Positions 1 to 8,690 of a DNA stretch of 64,000 nt are shown here, one piece after another (the first letter of the stretch is position 1; each line of letters begins with the position of its first letter). Source of the stretch: Devosia subaequoris. GTDB lineage: Bacteria > Pseudomonadota > Alphaproteobacteria > Rhizobiales > Devosiaceae. The position numbers were made by a program, and so were the translations under genes. The notes beneath the pieces are model-generated. The model was not told where the DNA came from. It saw only the letters and a program-made list of their open reading frames with translations, and searched no databases. The DNA lies in NCBI RefSeq assembly GCF_014197055.1, contig NZ_JACIEW010000009.1, positions 89,051-153,050 of the forward strand, written 5' to 3'.

Positions 1-636
1 GCCATTGTGGCGGCTGGCATCCGTGTTTCGCTGGGCCATAGTTCTGCATCGGCAGAACAAATTCATCAGGCGGCGGACGCCGGCGCCAAGCTGTCGACCC
101 ATCTGGGCAATGGCAGTGCCGGCCAGTTGCCCCGACACCCGAACATGGTGTGGGCGCAACTGGCGGACGACCGCCTGACCGCCTCATTCATCACTGACGG
201 CCATCACCTGCCCGCTGACACAGCGAAAGCTATGCTCAGGGCAAAGGGGGCCGCGAGATCGATCCTGGTTTCCGATGCCGTGGCCCTCGCTGGATTGCCG
301 CCCGGAAAGTACCACACGCCCGTCGGTGGCGATGTAGAAATCTTGCCGTCGGGCCGGATAGCCCTGGCGGGCACGTCGTTTCTGGCAGGCTCCGGCGATG
401 CCCTGCGCACCTGCGTGGCACGTGCGGCTAAGATGTCCGGGTTTCCATTGTCCGAGTGCCTCGCCATGGCCAGTACGCGCGCCGCCGAGGCGATTGGCCT
501 CTCCGGTGGTCTCGAGCCCGGTGCCCGCGCCGACCTTATCCTGTTCGACTGGGCAGAGGGCGATGACGGCCTTGCCTTGCGCCAGACCGTGCTAGCCGGA
601 GAGATTGTGTTCGATGCCGGGGGAGGGGGCGCATGA
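1..636 (+). CDS. nagA: N-acetylglucosamine-6-phosphate deacetylase-like amidohydrolase, C-terminal part (5' end outside window)
   Basis: The reading frame is open from the first base, so the N-terminus lies outside the window and 211 residues are visible. They match the C-terminal half of NagA-type deacetylases, which remove acetate from GlcNAc-6-phosphate in the cytoplasm. Visible signatures are GHSSA (around visible residue 12), the metal-binding His of STHLGN (around 34), ITDGHH (around 66) and the catalytic Asp of VSDAVALAG (around 92). The end TATRAAEAIGL-like helix (here STRAAEAIGLSG) is also typical. The stop overlaps the next gene by four bases (ATGA), so it heads or continues the operon that carries a sugar transporter. 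NagA itself or a paralog acting on another acetylated sugar phosphate cannot be told apart here. Confidence 0.82.
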   Translation, partial: AIVAAGIRVSLGHSSASAEQIHQAADAGAKLSTHLGNGSAGQLPRHPNMVWAQLADDRLTASFITDGHHLPADTAKAMLRAKGAARSILVSDAVALAGLPPGKYHTPVGGDVEILPSGRIALAGTSFLAGSGDALRTCVARAAKMSGFPLSECLAMASTRAAEAIGLSGGLEPGARADLILFDWAEGDDGLALRQTVLAGEIVFDAGGGGA

Positions 637-1919
637 TCCGGGCCGGTGTGTCGGTTGTGGACATTACGCCGCCTGCGGGGTTGGAGATGTGCGGTTTTGC
701 CGCGCGAATTCCCCCCGCTACAGGCGCGCATGATCCACTGACCGTCCGGGCGCTGGTTATTGGTGACACCGCCATCGCCGTGGCCGACGTCATCGGCATT
801 GACGCGGCCTTGTCTAATCGGGTGCGTCAGGCCAGTGGCCTACCCCCGGAGCGGGTGACTTTGGCGGCGACCCACACCCATGGTGGACCGCTCAGCATGC
901 CGGGCCGCCTTTCGGGGGAAACGGACCCATCCTTCTTGGCCGGCCTGGAAGAAGCGTTTGTGACTGCCTTGCGCAGCGCCGCCAGCACCGCAGAGCCGGT
1001 AACGCTGCAGGGTGGGGTCGGGCCGGAGCCCGGAATTGCCCGCAATCGTCGCCACCCAAATGGCCCAGTCGATACCGGCGTGCCGGTCCTGCGGCTTAAC
1101 CGCGCTGATGGATCAGCCATGGCTGTTCTGATCTCCTATGCCTGCCATCCCGTAGTCCTGTCGTCAGACAACCTGCTGTGGACAGCAGACTATCCGCATT
1201 ATGTCAGGATCTGCCTGGAAGCGGCTCTGCCCGGTGCCGTTGCGCTCTTTGCCACCGGCTGCGCAGGCGACGTCAATACGGGGCACTCCGCCGCCGCCTC
1301 CCTCGATCCGGTTAGCAATCCTGCCAGAAGCTTTGCCGAAGCCGAGCGCATTGGCCAGGCAATTGCCGATGCCGCGCTCGCGGCTCCCCTGCGGAGCCTG
1401 GGAGAGACAATCAAGGCCGCGCAGTCCGATGTTCTGCTGGAATTTGCGGACGACGAAGACGTGCCGGCACTTTTGGCGGCCTGGAAAACCGAGCGTCAAA
1501 GCGCACCACCAAACCGGGCAAGGTTGCTCGATATCTGGAGCGACTGGGCAGACCGAAGGGCACAGCAGGCTCCGGCGCCCATCGCGGAGCGCGTAACCAC
1601 CGCCTCCTGGGGTGGGGCCCGCATACTGGCCATGCCGGGAGAAATCTTTGCGGAAACGGCCCTGTCCCTGCGTCGGGCCGTGGCTGCTGATGGTCCGGGA
1701 CCGCTTTTCATCCTGGGCTATGCCGACGACAATCCTGGCTACATTCCGCCCGAAAGCGAATTCGCCTTCGGCGGCTACGAGGTCACGGAGGCCCACAGGT
1801 TTTATGGGCTTCCGGCTGGCTTGGCGCCCCGCTCGGCCGAGAGGCTGGCCAAAGCCGTTTTCCATGCGGCAGGCGGACAACATCACGACGACATAACAAA
1901 GGGAGACTGCCATGACTAA
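633..1919 (+). CDS. Neutral/alkaline ceramidase-like N-terminal domain hydrolase
   Basis: The 428-residue product starts with ATG overlapping the nagA stop. It has the layout of the N-terminal zinc-hydrolase domain of neutral ceramidases: GVSVVDITPP at the start, THTHGG (80-85), a CHP motif after ISYA (171-173) and TGCAGDVN (209-215). The C-terminal beta-sandwich of full ceramidases is missing, as in many bacterial short forms found beside sugar transporters. No signal peptide is seen, so the protein is probably cytoplasmic, which argues against ceramide as substrate. Its last eight bases overlap the start of the solute-binding protein gene. The fold assignment is fairly secure; the substrate is unknown, perhaps an amide of the sugar imported by this operon. 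Confidence 0.75.
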   Translation: MIRAGVSVVDITPPAGLEMCGFAARIPPATGAHDPLTVRALVIGDTAIAVADVIGIDAALSNRVRQASGLPPERVTLAATHTHGGPLSMPGRLSGETDPSFLAGLEEAFVTALRSAASTAEPVTLQGGVGPEPGIARNRRHPNGPVDTGVPVLRLNRADGSAMAVLISYACHPVVLSSDNLLWTADYPHYVRICLEAALPGAVALFATGCAGDVNTGHSAAASLDPVSNPARSFAEAERIGQAIADAALAAPLRSLGETIKAAQSDVLLEFADDEDVPALLAAWKTERQSAPPNRARLLDIWSDWADRRAQQAPAPIAERVTTASWGGARILAMPGEIFAETALSLRRAVAADGPGPLFILGYADDNPGYIPPESEFAFGGYEVTEAHRFYGLPAGLAPRSAERLAKAVFHAAGGQHHDDITKGDCHD

Positions 1920-3201
1920 GCTTGCCTCACTTCGCTCGGCGCTCTGCGGTGCCACTGCACTTGCCGCGTTCACGCTGCCGACCGTGGCTCAAGAAATTTC
2001 TATCCTTTCGGGCTACCCCGAAATGACGCCCTTCTATGAACGCGTCGCCGAAAGCATGAAGGGCGATTATCCCAATCTCACGGTCAACGTCGAGCCGATC
2101 ACGCTGCGCGAGCATGAACGCCGTGTTGCCCTGGGCCTCAGCTCTGGTCTGGAAGGGGCGTCAGTCATTGAGCTTTCGACCTCTACAGCGGGTCGTTATG
2201 TCCAGGCTGGCCTCATGCCGGCAGCCCCAGCTGACATTTCCGAATTTGTCTCTGATCCGGCCAATTTCGGCCAGTTCTTCGTTGATGCCGCCAGCTATGA
2301 TGACACCGTATACGGTGTGCCACTATTCCGCGGCCAGGGTGCCCTATTCTACAATACGCGCATGTTTGCCGAGGCGGGCCTCGAAGGTGCGCCCAAGACA
2401 ATGGATGAGTATACTGATTATGCGGAAAAGCTGACGCAGCGTGATGAGAACGGCAATCCGGTGGTTTCGGGCTGGTCGCTGCGTCTGTCGGGCGGCAGCC
2501 AGGGCATTGCCGAAAAATGGTGGCTGATCCTGTTCAACCATGGTGGCACACTGATCGACGAGGTCAGCCCGGGCAAATGGCGCGCAGGCTATGCCAACGA
2601 GGCCGGCGTAAAAGCGCTCGGCCAGTATCTCGACAATATCTACGACAAGAAGACTGTAACGATCGAAATGCCGTCGGATGCTGAGGCGTTTGAACGCGAG
2701 CAGACCGCAATGTTCATCCGCGAAAGTTGGGTGATCGGTGACATTGCGGCAAAGGCACCCGACCTTGAATATGCTACAGCGCCGTTGCCCGTCGGTTCGA
2801 TCGCCTTGCCCGTCAATCTCTACGTTGCCGGCGATGGCAGCACCGAGGACATGCAAGCTGCCTGGGACTTCGCCAAGGCCGCCAACGAGCCGGAAAACCT
2901 AGTCTGGTTGCTAGAAAATGTTGGCTGGCTCCCCAACCGGACGGGTGTGGACTTCTCGAGCGTGACCGACGAAATCGAGGCCTTCAGTGCTTTCGTCGAC
3001 TATCCGGAAGACTACACTTTCTTTACCGTGCCCTCGATTGCGGTGATTGAGGATCTCCAGACACGTCTGGCTGCCAAGTTGACCGAAGCCTTCGCCAACC
3101 CTGCCATGCAGGGCGACGACGCGGCCATCATGGCCTTCCTGGAATCGGCCGCCGAAGAAACCAACGCGATCCTCAAGCGCGAAGGTCTTCTGGCTGAGTA
3201 G
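1912..3201 (+). CDS. ABC transporter extracellular sugar-binding protein (family 1)
   Basis: The 429-residue protein begins with a Sec signal peptide (basic start, then hydrophobic ALCGATALAAFTLPTVAQ, cleaved near residue 27). Its MalE/UgpB-like fold shows in YGVPLFRGQGALFYNTRMF, then EAGLEGAPKTMDEY and GWLPNRTGV near the end. It would bind a sugar in the periplasm and deliver it to the two permeases encoded next. A good Shine-Dalgarno (GGGAG) lies before the ATG. An inverted repeat at 3222-3246 follows the stop. The substrate cannot be read from sequence; neighbours suggest an acetylated or amino sugar. Confidence 0.9.
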   Translation: MTKLASLRSALCGATALAAFTLPTVAQEISILSGYPEMTPFYERVAESMKGDYPNLTVNVEPITLREHERRVALGLSSGLEGASVIELSTSTAGRYVQAGLMPAAPADISEFVSDPANFGQFFVDAASYDDTVYGVPLFRGQGALFYNTRMFAEAGLEGAPKTMDEYTDYAEKLTQRDENGNPVVSGWSLRLSGGSQGIAEKWWLILFNHGGTLIDEVSPGKWRAGYANEAGVKALGQYLDNIYDKKTVTIEMPSDAEAFEREQTAMFIRESWVIGDIAAKAPDLEYATAPLPVGSIALPVNLYVAGDGSTEDMQAAWDFAKAANEPENLVWLLENVGWLPNRTGVDFSSVTDEIEAFSAFVDYPEDYTFFTVPSIAVIEDLQTRLAAKLTEAFANPAMQGDDAAIMAFLESAAEETNAILKREGLLAE

Positions 3202-3221
3202 TCCTACCTATACGATTGGAG

Positions 3222-3246
3222 CCGGGCGCGGCCAGTCCGCCCCCGG
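3222..3246 (+). other. Intercistronic hairpin after binding-protein gene
   Basis: CCGGG-C-GCGG pairs with CCGC-C-CCCGG around loop CCAGT, with one C/C mismatch. No T-run follows, so it is more likely an mRNA-stabilising or processing hairpin than a full terminator. It lies between the binding protein and first permease genes. Confidence 0.5.
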
Positions 3247-3299
3247 TTCCGATCTCAGGTCCCACAAGCCTCCCAAGCTGTCACCGAAGGCCCGCGCCC

Positions 3300-4190
3300 A
3301 TGCTCAGACGCCGCCGCTTCCGTTTCGCCATCCTCGCACTGCTTCCTACCTTTGCGATATTTGCGTGGGTGCGAATGGGGCCAATTGTGCAAACCATGAA
3401 CCTGTCGGTCCGCGACTGGGATCTCATCGGCACCAATCGACCCTTCATCGGACTGGCCAATTTTGTCGAACTGTTTGGGGATTCGCTCTTCCTGACAGCG
3501 CTGGTCAACACTGCCATCATTGCATTTGGCGTGATGCTGCTGACCATCCCGACGGCGATGGTTCTCGCCGGACTCATCCACTATCGAACAAGGTCGCGGT
3601 TTGCAGGCTTTTACGAGACGTCGGTTTTCATTCCGCATGTGGTTTCGCTGGTGCCGGCGGCTATGGCTTGGAAGTGGATATTTGACGCCAAGCTCGGGCC
3701 GCTAAATGCCTTGATTGTCAGTCTTGGCGGCAGCCCCCAGTCCTGGCTCTTTGACCCGAACCTGGCACTGTTTTCCATTATTGTGCTTTGTAGCTGGCAG
3801 GCCCTGGGTTACGCAGTGTTGATCTATCTTGTCGGTTTTCGAAATTTGCCGACATCGGTCTACGAGGCAGCGCGACTGGACGGTGCGAGTGGCATCCAGG
3901 CTTTCCGCTTCCTCTCTATTCCCCTGCTGAAGCCGATAACGCTCTACGTGTCCGTGGTGACGTTGGTTTCGGGATTCAACGTTTATGCGCAAGCTTTCGT
4001 CTTGGCCTCCGATAGTCAGGGCGCGCCGGGCCGGCAGGTGCGCGTCCTTGTCCTCGACATGCTCGAGAATGCTTTCCGCAACTATCGCGTAGGCTATGCC
4101 GCGGCAGAAGCCATGGTTCTGCTGCTCATCGTGCTGATACTGACGGGCGCCCAGTTCGCACTGTTGCGCGAGAAAGGTAACAGCAAATGA
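3300..4190 (+). CDS. Sugar ABC transporter permease (MalF/UgpA type)
   Basis: The product from ATG at 3300 has 296 residues and about six membrane spans. An upstream in-frame TTG at 3216 would add 28 Pro/Ser-rich residues and run through the hairpin, so I prefer 3300, where the protein opens MLRRRRFRFAILALLP as is usual for this family. The EAA loop reads EAARLDGASGIQAFRFLSIPLL, the site where the ATPase docks. It pairs with the next permease (4-base overlap) to form the membrane channel for the binding protein encoded just upstream. Confidence 0.9.
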   Translation: MLRRRRFRFAILALLPTFAIFAWVRMGPIVQTMNLSVRDWDLIGTNRPFIGLANFVELFGDSLFLTALVNTAIIAFGVMLLTIPTAMVLAGLIHYRTRSRFAGFYETSVFIPHVVSLVPAAMAWKWIFDAKLGPLNALIVSLGGSPQSWLFDPNLALFSIIVLCSWQALGYAVLIYLVGFRNLPTSVYEAARLDGASGIQAFRFLSIPLLKPITLYVSVVTLVSGFNVYAQAFVLASDSQGAPGRQVRVLVLDMLENAFRNYRVGYAAAEAMVLLLIVLILTGAQFALLREKGNSK

Positions 4191-5020
4191 CCCGCAACCA
4201 GAGAAAAGCTACCGACTTCATGATCGATGTTGGTCTGGTCCTGTTCGGCCTTTTGATGCTGGCGCCGCTGCTGATGCTGGTGGCCAACGCATTCAAGTCT
4301 CCTGCTGAAATGGTAGCTTGGCCGCCAACCTTCATTCCTGCCAATCCCACGCTGGACAATTTTCGATCAGTGCTGGGCGAAACCCCGCTCCTGCTCTGGA
4401 TCTGGAACTCGCTTAGCTTTGCGATCATGTCGACGATTGCCATCGTCCTTACGTCGTCGATCGCGGGCTATGTGATCGCCAAGTTTCCTTTTCGGTCCAT
4501 CAACGTGGTCTTCGCGCTATTCCTCGCCACGGCAATCGTGCCGTTCGAAGTCTACATGATCCCGCTGTATTTCCAGGTGAAGGACCTGGGCATGCTCAAC
4601 ACCAATCAAGGGTTGCTGATTGGCTATCTAGTGATGAGCTTTGGTATCTTCCTAATCCGCCAGAATGTCCTTGCCTCCATTCCCGATGAGTTGATCGAGG
4701 CCGCACGGATCGACGGCGCCGGAGAGCTTTGGATCTATTGGCATATCGTGCTGCCCCTGCTGCGCGGGCCGCTGGCGGCGCTGGCTGTCCTTGCCTTTTT
4801 CCAGGCATGGACCAGCTTTGCCTGGCCAATGATCGTCGCCACGCGACGAGCGGCTTACACGATCGAGGTGGGTCTCGCCCTGTTTTCGACGGGCTACACC
4901 GTCGACCTTGGCAAATTGTCGGCGGCGTCAGCCTGCGTACTTGTTCCGTCGGTGGTGGCCTTCGTCATCCTGCGCCGCAATTTCGTACAGGGCGTAGCGT
5001 CCACAGGGATGAAGGAATGA
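4187..5020 (+). CDS. Sugar ABC transporter permease (MalG/UgpE type)
   Basis: The 277-residue inner-membrane protein has about six hydrophobic spans and the EAA motif EAARIDGAGELWIYWHIVLP. Its start ATG overlaps the TGA of the preceding permease, and its own stop overlaps the next start (ATGA again), so all three are translationally coupled. It is the second half of the import channel of cassette A. Confidence 0.9.
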   Translation: MTRNQRKATDFMIDVGLVLFGLLMLAPLLMLVANAFKSPAEMVAWPPTFIPANPTLDNFRSVLGETPLLLWIWNSLSFAIMSTIAIVLTSSIAGYVIAKFPFRSINVVFALFLATAIVPFEVYMIPLYFQVKDLGMLNTNQGLLIGYLVMSFGIFLIRQNVLASIPDELIEAARIDGAGELWIYWHIVLPLLRGPLAALAVLAFFQAWTSFAWPMIVATRRAAYTIEVGLALFSTGYTVDLGKLSAASACVLVPSVVAFVILRRNFVQGVASTGMKE

Positions 5021-6210
5021 CCCGAGTTCTCGCGGATGCCGCGCAACGCTATGATGCGGCCAACCGGATAACCCTCAATTGGCTGTTGGAGCGGCCACCG
5101 GTGATGGGCGTGTTCATCAACACGCGGGTCAATCCAGTCACCGGACAAGACTATACCGCGGTTGACGGCCTGCGCGGTCCAGACTGGATCTGTGGCTGGA
5201 TACAGGGCAGGGGCCTGGAAGCCCTTGTGACTTTTGCTGCCCATTATGAGCAGATTGCGCCGGAGCTGACACTTCGGCTCGATGCTTTTGCAATGCCGCT
5301 GTACGCGGCTCTTTGTGACCTACAGGCTAAGCATGGGCACGGCTACTTCCTTTACGACCGAGACCTCAGACCCGTTCGCAAGGACAATATGGGTGGGGCG
5401 GTCCCGCAGTCCATGAACGCCGACTTATACAGCTATTCCGATATTTTTTTCGCCAAGGGACTGATTGCGGCGGCGGCGCGATTTGCGCCTGCGGACCTGC
5501 CTCGGCATATCGATTTCTTTCATCAGATTCGTGCTGCGATTGCGGACAAACGCTTCCAGATGGGGGAGCAGGTCGAGATCTCGCGCGAGGCTATCGCCGC
5601 CGAGCCCGACGATCACGGGCCCCGCATGATCCTGCTGGGGGCGGCCGGGATGCTCAAACGCGTGGGGCTCGCTGAGCAGGCACGCTGGGCGGACGAGATG
5701 ATTGAAGAGGTGCTGGCGCATTGGCTGGATGCCACCGGATTGCTGCGCAATGTGCCCGGCATGGATGTGCTCAATGCTGGTCACGGCATCGAGTTTGTTG
5801 GCTTTGCCTTCGACCACCTTGGTCCGGCGGGGGACTCCGCGCTCAAAGTACATCTGTCACGCGTGTTGATCCGGCTTTTCGACCACGCCTTCCGTGAACC
5901 GGGTGTGCCACTGGCAGTATCGGCGGCTTCGGGCGAGCTGCTCGAACCCTGGTTCCCTTGGTGGCCGCTGCCGGAAACCATTCGGGCGGCCGCCCTCGCT
6001 CGCGCCTATGGCGCGCCGCAGGTTGCTGATCTGGAGCGAATTCAGACCGCTGCAGACAGCGCCTTTTTCCGCAATTACTGGCGCGGCTCCCTAGGCTTTG
6101 CCTATCAGGGGCGGACGCCCGGAGGGCCGGTCGACTACGTTCCGGCCACACCTGATCTCGATCCCGGCTACCATACCGGGCTTTCCCTGCTTGCCGCCCA
6201 GACCGCGTGA
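5017..6210 (+). CDS. N-acylglucosamine 2-epimerase (AGE) family protein
   Basis: The 397-residue product starts at the ATG that overlaps the permease stop; a longer frame reading back to 4729 lies wholly inside the permease gene and is rejected. The pattern is an (alpha/alpha)6 barrel of the AGE/mannose-isomerase family: NAGHGIEFVGFAFDHL (GH and E as in the active site) near residue 250, PWFPWWPLPETIRAA near 315 and a final DPGYHTG. The family interconverts acylglucosamine/acylmannosamine or aldose/ketose. Next to a NagA-like deacetylase and a sugar importer it probably processes the imported sugar. Which sugar is not determined. Confidence 0.78.
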   Translation: MTRVLADAAQRYDAANRITLNWLLERPPVMGVFINTRVNPVTGQDYTAVDGLRGPDWICGWIQGRGLEALVTFAAHYEQIAPELTLRLDAFAMPLYAALCDLQAKHGHGYFLYDRDLRPVRKDNMGGAVPQSMNADLYSYSDIFFAKGLIAAAARFAPADLPRHIDFFHQIRAAIADKRFQMGEQVEISREAIAAEPDDHGPRMILLGAAGMLKRVGLAEQARWADEMIEEVLAHWLDATGLLRNVPGMDVLNAGHGIEFVGFAFDHLGPAGDSALKVHLSRVLIRLFDHAFREPGVPLAVSAASGELLEPWFPWWPLPETIRAAALARAYGAPQVADLERIQTAADSAFFRNYWRGSLGFAYQGRTPGGPVDYVPATPDLDPGYHTGLSLLAAQTA

Positions 6211-6217
6211 GGACACA

Positions 6218-7279
6218 ATGGCTTCAGTAGAAATTCGCGACCTTCGCAAGAGCTTCGGTCCCATAGAGACCATTCATGGCGTTACCATTGACGTCCCGGA
6301 TGGCGAATTCGTCGCTCTCGTAGGTCCGTCCGGTTGCGGCAAGTCGACTATCCTGAGATTGCTTGCCGGACTTGAAGAGGTCACCGCAGGCACCATTTCA
6401 ATCGGTGGCCGCGTCATCAATGAGGTCGAACCAAAGCACCGCGACATCGCTATGGTTTTCCAGAATTATGCGCTTTATCCGCACATGACCGTGGCCGAAA
6501 ACATGGGCTTTTCCATGCGGCTTCTCAAGAAGAGCAAGGAGGAAATCCGGCGTGAAGTGGGCTCCGCGGCAGAAATCCTTGGCTTGACGCCTTATCTGGG
6601 GCGGTACCCCAAGCAACTTTCCGGCGGACAAAGGCAGCGCGTCGCCATGGGGCGCGCCATTGTCCGTCAGCCGCAGGTTTTCCTGTTTGACGAGCCCCTG
6701 TCCAATCTTGACGCGCAATTGCGAGTGCAGATGCGCGCCGAGCTCAAGGCGATCCACAATCGTCTCAAGGTCACAACCATCTATGTGACGCATGACCAGG
6801 TTGAAGCCATGACCATGGCCGACCGGATCGTGGTGATGAAGGATGGCTATGTCATGCAGGCGGGCGCGCCGTTGGACCTCTATGATCAGCCTGCCAATAC
6901 CTTTGTAGCCCGTTTTGTCGGATCGCCTTCGATGAATATCTTTGCCGCCGACGTTTCGGGGGGGCAGGTGCAATTTGCCGGAACCGACTGGTGCGCTGCC
7001 CCTGCGGACCTGGCAGGCGCGGTGCAAATGGGAATCCGCCCCGAACATTTCACCATCGGTGAAGGCGGTGCCGTGCTTGCTGTCGAAAACGTGGACCCGA
7101 CTGGCTCGGAAACCCTAGTGCAGGGGCAACTGGGTGGCGTTCCAGCTACCGTGCTGCTGCGGACTCGGGCAGCGGTTCGGGCAGGCGATCTGCTTCCTGT
7201 TGCCGTGAGGCCAGAACTTATTCACCTGTTTGACGCGGAGTCCGGAGATACGCTTCCCATGAACAGCGAAGGTCTCTGA
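6218..7279 (+). CDS. Sugar ABC transporter ATP-binding protein (MalK/UgpC type)
   Basis: The 353-residue ATPase starts at ATG 6218 with TGAGGA just upstream. It shows Walker A GPSGCGKS (36-43), the Q-loop, signature LSGGQRQR (134-141), Walker B FLFDEPLSNLD (156-166), the H-loop in THDQVEAM and a C-terminal TOBE-like regulatory domain (IRPEHF near 270). It energises the permease pair at 3300-5020. It is the last clear gene of cassette A. Confidence 0.92.
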   Translation: MASVEIRDLRKSFGPIETIHGVTIDVPDGEFVALVGPSGCGKSTILRLLAGLEEVTAGTISIGGRVINEVEPKHRDIAMVFQNYALYPHMTVAENMGFSMRLLKKSKEEIRREVGSAAEILGLTPYLGRYPKQLSGGQRQRVAMGRAIVRQPQVFLFDEPLSNLDAQLRVQMRAELKAIHNRLKVTTIYVTHDQVEAMTMADRIVVMKDGYVMQAGAPLDLYDQPANTFVARFVGSPSMNIFAADVSGGQVQFAGTDWCAAPADLAGAVQMGIRPEHFTIGEGGAVLAVENVDPTGSETLVQGQLGGVPATVLLRTRAAVRAGDLLPVAVRPELIHLFDAESGDTLPMNSEGL

Positions 7280-7280
7280 C

Positions 7281-7388
7281 ATGCGCGCTGACGCGATCAA
7301 CCTCACCACGGTCGGCGGCGTCGCCATCAACGTAGATGATCTCGCCAAGATGCGGCCGGTTTTTTTGGCGAACCGCTTCCGCAGGTAG
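7281..7388 (+). CDS. Possible short or truncated gene (35 codons)
   Basis: An ATG one base after the ATPase stop, with GAAGG about nine bases upstream, opens 35 codons starting MRADAINLTTVGGVAINVDD. The frame breaks in a run of seven T at 7360-7366; removing two T would extend it by a few residues only. This may be the stub of a lost operon gene or chance. I recognise no family. The rest of 7389-7590 shows no supported gene. Confidence 0.22.
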   Translation: MRADAINLTTVGGVAINVDDLAKMRPVFLANRFRR

Positions 7389-7590
7389 CGGCGGAAGCTT
7401 GTAAGATGCTCGTGTGAAATCCCCATATACTCATCGAGAAGAAGGACGGAGCAGTCGGGGTCCGCCCTGGGTGCTCAAGCACCTCGAACTAGCTGGGACC
7501 GGTCGCCACGACCGCCGCTTTGATCTGGCCGGCTTAAACCCTGCAACGTTTGCATACTCGTCGCCAAGATCATTGACTTCGATCAGTTAC

Positions 7591-7602
7591 GCAACCGGTT
7601 GC
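7591..7602. promoter_or_regulatory. LacI-type operator palindrome
   Basis: GCAACCGGTTGC is a perfect 12-base palindrome with the central CCGG typical of LacI/GalR-family operators. It lies 59 bases before the start of the binding-protein gene at 7662, the right place to repress cassette B. No LacI gene is in this window, so the regulator would act from elsewhere. Confidence 0.5.
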
Positions 7603-7661
7603 AAAAGGGCAGCGAGTGTAGAACAGTTGCACATCGGCATTGCCGAAAGGAGGAGGATCCA

Positions 7662-8627
7662 ATGAATCTGAAGTCACTAGCTCTTATTGCTGCCGTCGGC
7701 ACCTTGATGAGCCAGACCGCTATCGCCCAGGAGGGTGGGCTGGTCGTGTACAATCCCGCCGGGGACGCCGGTGAACTGATCATCGACGGGTTCCGGGAGA
7801 AGTTCCCGGGGATCTCCATCTCGGCGATCAATGCCGGCGTGGGCGAACTGTTCACCCGTATGGCGGCCGAAAAGGAAAACCCGCAGGGCGACGTCGTCCT
7901 GTGTGCGTCGAGCGAAGCGTTCCTGGCCAATCCTGACCTATTCGCGCCCCATGAAAGTCCCGAGCTGCCCAATTTCGAGTCCGATGTCGTGGCGGCTGAC
8001 CATTCCTTTTATGGATGCTCCATGCCGCTGCAGGCGTTTATCGTAAACACCAACCTGATGAGCGAAGACCAGTACCCGCGGACCTGGGCCGACCTGGCTG
8101 CCCCGGAACTTGAAGGCAAGCTCGTGCTGGCCAACCCCTCGCTTTCGGGTTCCGCTTACGCACAGCTGGCCCAGATTCTGCAGCTCTATGGTTGGGATGT
8201 GGCCGAGAAGGTCATGAACAACGCGCGCTTCACCACCTCCTCGCAGAACGTGTTTCAGGACGTTGGACGCGGCGAAACCGAGGTCGGAGTGACGGGCGAA
8301 GTCAACATCAAGACCATGATGGACGAAGGCTACCCGGTGACGGCGATCTATCCGGAAGACGGCACCGGCTTGCGCTTCGATGCTTCGGCGATCATCGCCG
8401 GGGGGCCGAACCCGGAGAATGCCAAGCTGTTCCTCGACTACGCCAACTCCAAGGAAGCGCACGAACTTATCGTGTCCACCAACCGTCGCTCGGTGCGCAA
8501 GGACGTGGCGCCGCCGGAAGGACTGATGCCAACCAGCGAGGTCCCGACCTTCCCATATGACGCCGACCTCGCAGCCTCGAACCGCGACGAGAACCTCGCC
8601 AAGTTCGACGAGCTGTTCGCACAGTAA
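7662..8627 (+). CDS. ABC transporter substrate-binding protein (Fe3+/phosphonate/hexose-phosphate type)
   Basis: The 321-residue protein starts at ATG 7662 behind a strong AGGAGGA. It has a signal peptide (ending near TAIAQ) and the fold of AfuA/FbpA-type binding proteins: LVVYNPAGDAGELIIDGF, then GDVVLCASSEAF, and FDASAIIAGGPNPENAKLFLDY, where the last motif is typical of 2-aminoethylphosphonate/iron/hexose-phosphate binders. It works with the ATPase at 9698 and the fused permease at 10831. The Tyr pair that ligates iron in FbpA is not evident, so a non-iron substrate is quite possible. Confidence 0.85.
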   Translation: MNLKSLALIAAVGTLMSQTAIAQEGGLVVYNPAGDAGELIIDGFREKFPGISISAINAGVGELFTRMAAEKENPQGDVVLCASSEAFLANPDLFAPHESPELPNFESDVVAADHSFYGCSMPLQAFIVNTNLMSEDQYPRTWADLAAPELEGKLVLANPSLSGSAYAQLAQILQLYGWDVAEKVMNNARFTTSSQNVFQDVGRGETEVGVTGEVNIKTMMDEGYPVTAIYPEDGTGLRFDASAIIAGGPNPENAKLFLDYANSKEAHELIVSTNRRSVRKDVAPPEGLMPTSEVPTFPYDADLAASNRDENLAKFDELFAQ

Positions 8628-8639
8628 CTGACCCAGATC

Positions 8640-8668
8640 GGTGAAGCGCGGAACCCCCGGGCTTCACC
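8640..8668 (+). other. Intercistronic hairpin after binding-protein gene
   Basis: GGTGAAGC and GCTTCACC form a perfect 8-bp stem around a 13-base loop, 12 bases after the binding-protein stop and just before the phosphatase-like gene. No T-run follows. Confidence 0.5.
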
Positions 8669-8690
8669 ACCAAACCGGGGAGAGCGCCGC

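Noticed and set aside
3216..3299. Longer N-terminus of the MalF-type permease from TTG 3216
   Set aside because: The extra 28 residues are Pro/Ser-rich and cover a hairpin; the ATG at 3300 gives the normal family start.
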